Shown here: piece by piece, positions 37,405 through 49,539 of the stretch
Layout: each line of letters starts with the position of its first letter
Position numbering within the stretch: position 1 is the stretch's first letter
Assembly: GCA_965178125.1 (NCBI GenBank)
Contig: OZ237736.1
Location: 1,240,001-1,304,000, forward strand
Length of the DNA: 64,000 nucleotides
Direction: 5' to 3'
From: Bilabrum cf. latius
Taxonomy: Eukaryota; Bigyra: Bicosoecida; Bigyra; Bicosoecida
The notes under the pieces: generated by a model
The model's database searches: none
Seen by the model: only the letters and a program-made list of their open reading frames with translations
What the model was told of the DNA's origin: nothing
Translations under genes and position numbers: made by a program

Positions 37405-39772
37405 ATGTCCGTGTCAAAGGACATTGTTCCATGCAAAGTTCTTGCTGTTGGCTAGGAAAACTCGTGTTTTGTGTGGAGCTTCGACGGAGAGGCTGTCCAT
37501 CCGACCCCATCACGAACGCTGGAAACCAAATCTGCTGCGTGTGCTGCCTGGAACCACAGCTGTGAGGTGGCCTGTGACAGCTTGTCTCGCTTCCGATATT
37601 TTACTTTAGCCGTACTTTGCCGAGCTATGCAGCTCCTCCTGTCGCAGACAGAGTTGCTGCCACTGGACATACGTCTGGCAAGCTCACACTCGTTGGCGTC
37701 GAGACCGGGAGGAGCTTGGCACCATTCGACCACGGAGAGTCAATTATACATGTGCAATTCAGTAGTTCGAGCAAATATGTTGCTGCTGCCAGTGCCTCTA
37801 AGGTGTCCATTTGGGACCTCAGAACGAAAACGCAGACCCCGACAATGCAGTTGAAGCTGGACCGGGCGCCGCAGAGTCTGTCCTTTGATTCGGCGCAGGA
37901 AAGACTCATGTTGGTGCTCCGGGACGGCTCTGTGGTAGACTGGCCTATATCCGACAAGCCTTCGGCGGCTGGCTCGAGGCAGCTGCGCTTCGGATCACCC
38001 GACACCGACTGCAGGCTGCGCTGCTTGCACTTTCTGGAGACTGCCGACCCGGATCTGGACCACTGTTGCGCATGTGTGCTGTGGAATGGTGACGTGGTCG
38101 TATTGCGCTGCCCGAATTTCCCTGGATCGGAGGAGCCGTGGGACGTGGAGTGGCGCGTCCCTGCGTCAGGCGCGCACTCGGACGCGGACCCCTCCAGCGT
38201 GCGCCTTAGCGTCTCTTCCCCGCCCGAGGGCGGCGGCAAGATGGCAGGCTGCCACGCGTTTGCCTCCTGCGCGGAAGACGGTGTCTTGAACGTGCACAGC
38301 CTTGACCGGCGGCAGCACATGCTGCAGCTGCGGGTGGGTACCCCGCTCACCACTTGCGACTTTTTGCCGGGTGGGCGAATGATCGCGGCAGGTTCCAGCG
38401 ACGGTGAGTCGTATTCTTGTTGCTCCTTTTGCTGCTTGTGCGCATACGCGTTCGCGCACCCACGGCACACGAAGCAGCATCCTGTGCCGCTTTCACGAAC
38501 GTCAGCCCCTTTTGCATCATGCTGCCGCCTGCTAGCAGAATGCACCGTGCGCACCTCGCTGCCGTGCATGTATCCAATCTGTCAACCGCAGGCGTCCTCC
38601 GAATCCTGGATTCCACGTCCCCTGACCCCATCGCCACGGTTCCTCTCTTCCGGGGACCCGTCCGCCAGGTGTTTTGCTCCAGGTCACGCCGGCCCTAGGT
38701 TAAGAGGCAGCCGCCTGCACGTGCCGCAAGCCGAGGAGGAGAAAGCACCCACAGTAACGTTAATTCGGCTGCGGCATCAGGTTCAGAAAAGGTAGCGAGT
38801 TATGGTTCAGGCCTGGCAGCGGAAGGGGCTCCTGATGCTGGTGCCAAGAGCACCCATGTGCAGGAGGCAGACTAGATCGTGTCAGGACCTACGGGGGCTC
38901 GCGCCCCGCAGCCCGCGGACCTTTACCCCCTGCCCGGTGGATCACCCTCAAGGCACGACGACGATCATCGCCATGGGTAGGCTTCAAGCTCAGCGGGGCG
39001 GGCGGACGACTCTTCCCAATCGGAAGAAGCGGGGAGGGAGAGGTAGGGCCCTAGCGGTGGGCTCGCTGGAGCTGCTGCCAGGGTCGGTGATGACACGAGG
39101 CAAGGTGATAGAGCCGGTGATGCGGCGGCGCCGGTGGATTTTCTCCGCTTGCAGCAGATGATGCAGTTGGCAGTCGAGCGAGCGGCCTCCGAGGCGGCAT
39201 AGCGAGTTGCGACCGAGCTGAAATCATCGATTGCAAGCCGCGGAGTAGTTGATTCCGCCGCCGGGGGGTTGGCAGGACGCGAAAACGGTGAATTAGAGCG
39301 GTACGCTGCGGAAGCAGCACGGGCAGCAGAGCGTTTGGAGCGAGCAAATTCGCAAGCCGAGCACCTGCTCAGCAGGCTGCAGGCCGTCACTGCTCGGCTA
39401 GAAACCTCAGCGCGATCGCACGATGTTTCATTTGGGGAACAGATTCAGTCGCTCAAGTCAACGGCAGAGCAGCTGGCGAAGGGTGCGGAGGAGGCCTTGG
39501 AGGGGATGCAGACAGGAGCGGCGGGGGAGCGAGCCGGGGCGGCCAGCGGCGGCGCTGCCGAGGAGGATGCTTCCCCCGTTGCTGGTGCCGCCGAAGTCAA
39601 GGCAGTGCAGGGCAAGGTCGATGACCTGCATGTGGAGCTGCTCCGTCACCAGCACAAGATCACGACACGGCTGGAGGACCTGGAGGGGGCCAGGGCGAGG
39701 GATGCGGAGGAGCTGCGAGCCGAGGTGGCGCGGCTGCGTGAGGAGTGCGTGCGGATGCGAAACATGTACTGA
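37405..39772 (+). CDS. NEDD1: NEDD1-like WD40 adaptor of the gamma-tubulin ring complex
   Basis: 697 residues. Exons 37405-37561, 37648-38403 and 38592-39772. The N-terminal beta-propeller starts VLAVGQENSCFVWSFDGE, and the last WD unit has TPLTTCDFLPGGRMIAAGSS, close to the NEDD1 family pattern. A disordered Ser/Ala-rich middle is followed by a coiled coil and a C-terminal motif VDDLHVELLRHQHKI ... EVARLREECVRMRNMY, which matches the gamma-tubulin-binding end of NEDD1 (L-H-x-E-M-I-R-Q-F then E-I-E-R-L-R-E-E-N-K-R-L-R). Family role: recruits gamma-TuRC to centrosomes or spindles. Six in-frame TAGs (37453, 38696, 38873, 38978, 39044, 39200) join what would be fragments; the first is in WD blade 1. 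Stop is TGA. It lies 150 bp upstream of gamma-tubulin on the same strand. Confidence 0.88.
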
Positions 39773-39922
39773 GTGGCGAATCTAGCTTGTTGTAAGGTAT
39801 CGATGCTTCTAGTCGAAGCTTTCTGACCTCAAACTACCTGAGTGTTTCGTGCCAGCCTGAGTGGTTGCGTGGCAAATCTGGTATTTGAATTCATGATGGA
39901 CATTCCTTGCCAGATTCGTGCC

Positions 39923-42195
39923 ATGCCAAGAGAAATTATTACACTCTAGGTTGGCCAATGCGGTAATTAGAGTGAGTAAATTGCTGCCAGCGGCTGTCAG
40001 TCCGTGTGGCATCGTAGTCGCCGCATGAATTGAGATCGTCTAGCAGTTGCATTTGAATGATTTGTATCATTGGCCCGTGTGGCCACCGCGTAGCGACGTA
40101 TCGGCTGTGCAGTCGCAAACTTTATGTTTCGTATACATTAGTGCCAATGAGAACCGCGCAGTCGGACAGGAATTCTGGAAATAGCTGTGCCTGGAGCACG
40201 GGATCGGAGCGGATGGCATTCTAGAAGAGTTTGCTACGAAAGGAACAGATAGAAAGGATGTTTTTTTCTATTAGGTGAATGAAAAATTAACTGTAGTATT
40301 ATCTGCCCGCGTTCGCAAGCGCATCAATCTCCTCGTAAATTCGTGTCCCAGGTGCGCCCATCGAGCAACGCAGGCCGACGATGAGCATTTCATCCCCAGA
40401 GCGCTACTGCTGGACCTGGAACCCAGAGTAATCAACGGAATCAAGACTTCTTCGCATAAAGCCTTATATAACCCCGAGAATTTCTATGTGTCAACTGATG
40501 GTGGTGGAGCTGGAAACAACTGGGCGAGCGGATACCACCAGGGGAGCACGTGCCACGACACAATCATGGACATGATTGACAGGGAAGCCGACGGGTCGGA
40601 TAGTTTGGAAGGCTTCGTGTTGTCTCATTCTATCGCTGGCGGCACGGGCTCTGGGATGGGCTCTTACCTGCTGGAGCAGCTGAACGACCACTTCCCCAAG
40701 AAGCTCATCCAGACCTACAGCGTGTTTCCCTACCAGTCCAAGGACCACTCAGACGTGGTGGTGCAGCCGTACAACAGCATCCTCACGCTCAAGCGCCTTA
40801 CTCTCAATGCCGACGCGGTGGTCGTGCTGGACAACACGGCCCTGACCGCCATCGCGGTGGACCGGCTGAGGCTGACCAACCCCACGGTGGGGCAGCTCAA
40901 CTCGCTCGTGTCCACCGTCATGGCGGCCTCCACGACCACCCTTCGATACCCTGGATACATGAACAACGACCTCGTGTCCCTGATTGCCTCCCTAGTGCCC
41001 ACACCGAGGTGCCACTTTCTCATGACGGGATACACACCGCTCACGGTTGAGCATGCAGTGAGTAACACTGCTTTTCCTTGCTGTCCACACGGCGGTGGGG
41101 CTGCCCACGCCCTTCGATTGCTGTTAAACGGGCATTTGCGAGCGATTCAAGCGTGGCTGGTCTCCCAGCCCCTGTTCTTGCCCTTCCTTTTCTATATTCC
41201 GCGCACCGCAGACATCGGCAGTTCAGAAGACTACCGTGCTGGACGTAATGCGGCGCCTGCTGCAGACCAAGAACGTCATGGTCAGCGCTCCCATGAAGAG
41301 AGGCAGGTACATCTCCATCCTAAACATCGTGCAGGGCAGCGTGGACCCCACGCAGGTGCACCGCTCCCTGCAGAGGATCAGAGAGAGGAAGCTGGCACGG
41401 TTCATCGAGTGGGGGCCCGCCTCCATACAGGTGGCACTCTCCAGGAAGTCGCCCTACCTCCCGTCCGCGCACAAGGTCAGCGGGCTCATGGTTGCCAACC
41501 ACACCTCTGTGGCACACCTGTTCCGCCGCTCCCTCAAGCAGTTCGATAGCCTCTACACGAGGAAGGCGTACCTTGACAACTACAGGCGGCAGCCCATCTT
41601 TGCCGATGGCTACGAGGAGTTCGACGACGCGAGGGAGATCGTGCAGGCGCTGGCCGATGAGTACCGCGCGGCGGAGACGCCGGACTACGTGGAGTGGGCG
41701 GCGGGCGGCGGTCGAGCGGACGGACTCGACGCGGCGGCCGCGGCGGCTGGGTCCGGGGCTGCGGCGGGTGGGGCGGCCGCAGGGAGCGAGGCGGGGGCCG
41801 GTGCGCGGTTGGGTTCAGCCTCTGGGCCTAGTGCCTTGAGGGCGGGGGACTCGAGCAGGCGCGAATCCGGCGGAGGCAGTGGAGCTGGGCTTGGGCGCAG
41901 TTCGGGTGAGGGTGCCTATAGAGCGGACGCTCGTATGCCGAGGGGGTCGGGCGCAGAGTCGGGGGAGTCGTTTGACGGCAGGAAGAAGGCGGCTGTGGCG
42001 GGCTCGTCGTCGTCTCGGGCGGGTGACGAGAGGCCTGGCTTTGGCGGCGACGACGATTTTGCAAGGGCGGAGCGGGAGGCAGGGTACGGCGTGGGCGAGT
42101 ACAGTGACGGGTACGGAGGAGCTGCGACTGGGGGCGCGTCGGCCGGGGGCAGCAGTGCCGCCTACACCGGTGACGTGGGAGAGTTTGAGAGCTGA
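39923..42195 (+). CDS. Gamma-tubulin
   Basis: Microtubule nucleator of the gamma-TuRC. Exons 39923-39971, 40162-40274, 40374-41057 and 41212-42195, 609 residues. The start reads MPREIITL, then TAG, then VGQCGN, then TAG, then I-G. Exon 2 gives E-F-W-K, then TAG, then LCLEHG, and ends FFY plus TAG before [12 protein letters not shown]. These four TAGs (39947, 39968, 40182, 40272) fall on Gln9, Gln16, Gln24 and Gln54, all Gln in known gamma-tubulins. Also seen: the tubulin signature [21 protein letters not shown], and [19 protein letters not shown]. The last 160 or so residues form an unusual Gly/Ala/Ser-rich tail not found in typical gamma-tubulin (about 450 residues). Stop is TGA. Confidence 0.98.
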
Positions 42196-42383
42196 TTGAT
42201 TCGATTACTGGTGACCGCTCCAAGCTCTGACTTGTTGAAAGAGGCTTTTGTCAACCGTGCACTCCTGCAGTTCAAAGGCAGCTGTAATAAGCTAGCCACA
42301 CGATCTGTCCAATGGGTCCTGTCTTCCCTGAACCGAACCGAATCAGTCCAACGATCAAAGAGCCGATCCCCAGCAAGCCCATC

Positions 42384-45300
42384 TCACAGGTTGTTTACGC
42401 TCCACACGGACGTCGTCCGCAGCACGTCGTCGGCAGCCACTGGCTCCCACGGGTAGAAAACCATAGACCGCTTGCCCTCAGTGACAAACATGGCGTTGTC
42501 GCTCCAACGGCCCGCGAACGGAGTTTCAAGCCACACAGATGCAGCAGGATAGCTAGCGGACAGCTCGAACTGGATCGGCTCGAACTGCGACTCGATGGGG
42601 CCCGCCGCCACCACTCGCTCGGCACCGCCGGCCCGCCGCAGCAAGAGCCCCGGCTGCTGAAGAGGCATGTCGCCAAAGTGCAGCGCCAGCACCTGGGATC
42701 GGACGGGTGTTAGCGCCTGGCTGCTGCCGCTCTCCAGGTAGATCTGCAGGAAGCAAGCCTTCACCTGGCTGCCCTCGACGCCCCGCACCAGCGCTGGATC
42801 CGCCTAGTAGGACCCGGTCGCGTTGAAACCACCCCCTCCCTGGCTAGGGGGCCTGCACTTGTCTTCGATCATGTCTCTCGTCGCCGCCTTTCCGCTCTGC
42901 CCCGGGAACAGAAGGGACTAGCTCACGTCGCAGCCCGGCGCCAGGCGTGCAATCTCCTCGAACGTCGTGTTGAGCGCGGGCTTCGGGGTGGAGCTCTGCG
43001 GCCCGAGCTGGATGGGAGCGCGTAGGACGTGCCTGGGCCCCTTGGTGATTGGGTCCTCCCACGCCCATACCTCGACTCGCACATGGCTGCCCGTCGGCAG
43101 GGCCGCCGTGGCGTCGTTGGATGCGTACACGTCCACGGTTCCTTCGGCAAAGTCCACCACAGGCACCGCCGTCACGGGAGCAAAGAAGTCTTGCGCGAGG
43201 TAGTGCTGCACCTTCCACCTGCCAGTGACCGTGCTGGTGCCGTACTCGAGCGATGCCCACGAAGCGATCGGCGTCTCGTCGTTCAGCTGCCAGTACATGG
43301 CACCGTGCGTCAGCCCGTATCCCTGCGGCTGGTCCAGGCGGGAACGATACCTGCGCATCTGCTCCGACCCGGCTCGCACGCACTGGCCCTGCATGAGCTG
43401 CGTAAGCCAGAGGCTTCGCCGGAAGTTCTCCGTCTGGTTGGAGGAGTCGGTCGGCCAGTTCCAGTGATACTCGACCTGCTGCTGCATCGTGACGACGCCG
43501 TTGGTGTGGTGATCCTTGTGCTTCATCATGGTGCTGTTGATGCTTACCGTGTCGTTTGGAAGCACCGTCTTCATACTCAGGTAAGACGGGAAGGAGAAGT
43601 CGCCAAACTCGGTCATGTGCCTTGGGATGGGATAGGGAGCCACCCAGCAGTCGATGGCCTTGGGTGCGTCCCAGTAGTTGCTGTAGTGCGTGCTGCGGGA
43701 GGAGAGAGAACAGGAGGAAAGAGCATAGCAAATGATGCGTGGAGCTGCTTGCAAACACGCGGACGACTGCAATACTTGCCGCAGCGAAACTCGCAGCACT
43801 GAAGAACTCACTCTCCCAGCGTCCAGTTGCACGGATTGTCCGCAACCCACCCGTCCTGCTCGGTACCGATTCCATTGGTCGGGCTAGAGGGCAGGAACTG
43901 CCTGGTAGAATCCACCTCTAGCATGCTAGCGCGGATCGAGTCGATATCCAGCTTGACGTAGTCGCTGTAATACTGCTGGTAGCTAGCCGGAGACGGCGCA
44001 CCGACCTGGTCGCTGCCACTGGATATCGAGCTGTGGTTCTTCTTGCGAGCTAGCGATTCCTCGTCCTCGTTGTTGCCGACTCCTATGGCAAAAGAAGGGT
44101 GCGGCGACAGTCGCCTGACCTGCTGCTTGACCTCCTCAACCACACTCGACAGAAACTCCTCGTCTGAGGGGTACAGCGCATCGCCGAACTGAAATTCCTG
44201 GAAGAGGACGAGCCCCTCTTTATCTGCAGCATCGTAGAAGAAGTCGTGCTCGTAGATTCCCCCGCCCCACACGCGCACCATGACCATGTGTGCCTGCGCG
44301 GCGCTGGCCAGCAGCCCCCTCACGTTGGTCTCGGTCACCCTCGGTTGCAGCGCATCCGAGGGCACCCAGTTCGCCCCCTTCGTGAAGAGATCCACCCCGT
44401 TGCACCGAAAGAAAAACGTGTAGCCGGGAGCATCCGGGATGGGGTTTTGCACCAGCTCGAGGGTGCGGAAGCCGGTGGTAACGGTGGCCTGGGAGGTGCT
44501 GACCAGGCCGGAATCATCCCCCACGGCGCCAGCCCCTGCCGTCGCCTCTGACGCCTCTGACGAAGAAGAGGATGAAGCAAACGATGCTGTCATGTTGTAG
44601 AGGGTGCGCGTCCCGTATCCGTTGGGCCACCAGAGCTCGGCGGCGCCGGCTGGTACCGGCACCAAGACCGTGACAGCCGACTCGCCTTCGGGAAGATGCA
44701 CCTGCACCGAGGCGCTCGGAACCGCTTGCGGGCTCGGCTCTTCTGCGCGCCGCGAGTCGCGTTTCATCATGCACGAAGGCGAGAAGGTCTGTCTCAGCAC
44801 TCGGTCGTGACTCATCGGATGGGCACGAGCGCCGGGTTCAGGATGATGATGATCGATTCCGTCGCAGTGGACAAAGGCGGGCTGGCCCAGGTCGATCGAG
44901 ACGCGCACGGTCCCCGAAGCACCTCCCGGTGGCGCGCGCAGCATCACCGTGGCATTGATCTGCCAATCCGATTGGAACCGCAGCCAATGAGCGTGCTCGT
45001 ACGCGCGATTGGCTGCCTCTTGCACTTCATGCCTGACAGAGTCGCCGCTGCCCGTCGCAAGTGCGTAGCTCACGGGCATCGGATCCCGGATGGGAGGCTG
45101 CTGCACTGCGTTTCTCGCCTATGCAGGCGCTGGGATACCACCAAGCCTCGTGATGACCGCGTCGTTCGCAGGGATGGCGACAACGTAAGCTCCCTGCCAG
45201 ACGCCCACGTCCGCAAAGGCGATGCCCCAGTCCCACCCCGCAGAGCACTGTTCCGTGCGGACAAACTGGATGTGATTGTATCCTTGCTCGGCAGGGGCTC

Positions 45301-45808
45301 GCTCTGCTGGCGGCACGAGGTATGGATACTTTCCTTGCCGACGCGCTGCAACATCCACCGTGGAATCAAAGGCGATCTCAAGCTTGTTTCCTGTCGGCTG
45401 CAGGACGCTTGTTGCGTCATACTCGTGCCTCTGAAACATGTTATCTACCGATCCCATCAATCTACCGTTCAAAGTCACGTTAGCTACGGTCTAAAGACCA
45501 TCGAAGCGCAGATACAGCGAGTTGCCGTTCGAGGCTTGGGGGACGTCAAACGTCGTGGAGTACGTCCAGAGCTCGTGCACCACCCAGCGCTAGATCTGAT
45601 CATTGTATCCGTAATCGGGGTATCCAATTAGACCGCATGCTAACAAGTCAGTGTGCACGCCACCGGGCACGGAGCCAGCACATTGCACGGATCCATTCGA
45701 GTTGGTGAGTGCCCATTCCTGCGATCCCAAGTCAAGCACAACATTGCACAAGCCGCTGGCAGATACAACGGCAAGTAGTGCCGCAATCCTTTGGGGGGTC
45801 GGCGCCAT
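42384..45808 (-). CDS. Beta-mannosidase (GH2), secreted/lysosomal
   Basis: Removes terminal beta-linked mannose from glycans. Exons 43812-45808 and 42384-43692, 1,101 residues. The ATG at 45808 was chosen because it gives a signal peptide (MAPTPQRIAALLAVVSASG). The GH2 sugar-binding domain shows G-S-V-P-G-G-V-H, R-W-V-V-H-E-L-W-T-Y and AGWDWG; the catalytic barrel shows GANWVPSDAL and VRVWGGGIYE. The acid/base Glu is in G-N-N-E-D-E (about 581) and the nucleophile Glu in M-T-E-F-G-D-F-S-F-P-S (about 692). The Y-H-W-N-W-P strand is also present. Five in-frame TAGs (45590, 45491, 45119, 42918, 42804). Those at 45590 (before R-W-V-V) and 45491 (in F-D-G-L-x-T-V) are inside conserved blocks. Stop is TGA. 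Confidence 0.95.
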
Positions 45809-46126
45809 CTCAAGTGCGCCTTGTGAGTGTATCTGCTGGCGGGTGTGTGGCTGCCGGAGATGCCGATGACGCGCACCCAGTAGTGAATCGCTCGCTCGGT
45901 GGCACCCCCGGGAATGCAACTACCGCCCGGAGAGGAAAAATAAAAATTACAAGAATCATCGATGAAGAGCGACACGCACATGATCGCAAGAGTAGCCAGT
46001 AACGGACGCACCTCAGGGTAGGCACCACGACGGGCCCGGCACTTGCACAGCCGACCCACCTCTAGGGCACCACGGTGTGGCCCTGGGCGGCATCACAGAA
46101 CAACCCGCACACCCCTGTTGGCTGCC
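45809..46126. other. Intergenic spacer
   Basis: Upstream region of the beta-mannosidase gene and 3' flank of the proline-rich gene. No convincing coding sequence; an upstream in-frame extension of beta-mannosidase was not chosen because it would bury the signal peptide. Confidence 0.4.
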
Positions 46127-48152
<2,026 letters not shown>

Positions 48153-48351
48153 TATGTGTGGTGTAAACTTTTGCTCGAAAAATCAGCCTGCGCAGCCGGT
48201 TTTGCAGTGATAAAGAGTGGGACGAAAGCCACAAATCGAGGTTGCGCAAAAATGCGCGGCGTGGTCGCCATGGACTCGATCGTGTTGATCGCAAATGCGG
48301 GACCTAGTATCTAGCAAAGCTAGGTAGTCTATGCTGCATACCATAACGGAA

Positions 48352-48920
48352 CTGGGCCCGTACCACGCGCAGCTGCAGCAGATGATCCTGCAGCGGGCCG
48401 TGGTGACGTACTTCGAGCCGTACAGCGCGGTCGACCTATCCAAGATGGCCGACCTGTTCGGGGTCAGCGCCGACGTGCTGGAGGACGCTTGCGTGCAGCT
48501 GATTGGGAACCGGAGGCTCGCGACCAGGATTGATGCTCACACCAAGACGCTTAAGGCGACGGTTGCCGACCAGCGAGCGAGCACCTATGAGGAGGCCGAG
48601 TCGGCTGCCGACGGACGCTGAAGCACCTGCGCGCGGTGCTGGTGCGAGCCTCCTGCGAGGTGCATGGCTTCGCAGTGGAGGCGCCCACTGGAAGGGGCAG
48701 GCGGCTGCCGCATGGCATGGACGGAGGGGAGGAGGACATGATGGACGAGCAGGATGCGATGGACGGAGGCATGGGCATGGGCATGGGGATGGGTGGCGGG
48801 GCCATGGGCGGAATTGGCTCAATATTTGGGAGCATGCTCAGTTGATCCCACACACAAGGCTGCGCGATTTCCGTCTGCCTCCACCACCTTTGCAATGCAC
48901 CTGTCCAGCGGTGGAGCATG
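48352..48920 (+). pseudogene. Truncated inverted copy of CSN1 last exon
   Basis: Corresponds to most of the last exon of the intact CSN1 gene at 52140-52682, in opposite orientation, plus its 3' flank. It begins at the L-G-P segment, has no upstream exons, and a one-base deletion near 48605 (after E-E-A-E-S-A-A-D) shifts the frame to an early TGA. The Gly-Met tail survives out of frame and is shorter. The PCI winged-helix sequence (ILQRAVVTYFEPYS) is otherwise almost unchanged, so the copy is recent. Confidence 0.9.
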
Positions 48921-49031
48921 CGCGAGTTGCAGTTGCGGCTCCGATCCCCCCAGAGCAGCATTGTGGTGATTCGCATTCTGACCGGGGAAATGAATACGTA
49001 CGCATGCGCCAGAGGATGTGCGGGTTCTCAT

Positions 49032-49349
49032 TTATGCGGATTTGTACACAAGCACCGCCTTGTCTTCCAAGTAAAAAAAGCACATCCTCCTGGACTCGTG
49101 CGTGACGTGACTGCCAAAATTCTTGCCGACAATCACGTGCCAGAACGGGCCCCACGTGTCATCGAAACGCTTCTTGATGGCAGCGACTGCCTTGTCCCCG
49201 TCTTCCTACCAGTTGTCGATGGCGGCGATGCTATCGCGGCTCGTTTCGATGGCCATTCGAAGCATGTCATCCGGCATGTCCGCGGGTATCTGCACCTTGG
49301 CCCCCCACATCATTTTCCATGTTTCCTGCGCCTCTCCGTCATCCGCCAT
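49032..49349 (-). CDS. Dynein light chain LC8-type
   Basis: 105 residues, single exon. Hub protein binding dynein intermediate chain and other partners as a homodimer. It shows A-D-M-P-D-D-M-L at the start of helix 1, then IKKRFDDTWGPFWHVIVGKN, F-G-S-H-V-T-H-E and ending F-F-Y-L-E-D-K-A-V-L-V-Y-K-S-A, matching the family end L-L-F-K-S-G. One in-frame TAG (49206) in the loop between helix 1 and helix 2. TAA stop exactly at the family C-terminus, evidence that TAA terminates. Start chosen at the ATG giving M-A-D-D-G-E-A. It diverges from actin across about 190 bp. Confidence 0.94.
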
Positions 49350-49539
49350 TGCTTCAGCGCAGATGCTAGGGGCGAGCGCCGGTGCAACGGAATTTTGCCG
49401 TGGTTTCGCTCGCAACAAACCCAGATGCTATTGCGGAACCAAGATTGCGCGGCGAAAACCATTTCTAGCACTGTATAAACGCGAATCTGCGCCACCCATT
49501 CTCAAGCATTTCAAGCAACCTAAGACAAACCTAGCTAAT

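Noticed and set aside
39923-40274. TAG read as leucine, as in some other UAG reassignments
   Set aside because: Four TAGs fall on invariant glutamines of gamma-tubulin and others fall in CAG tracts; Leu would break conserved positions.
48331-48621. A small independent PCI-domain gene
   Set aside because: Near-identical to the last exon of the intact CSN1 nearby, truncated and frameshifted.
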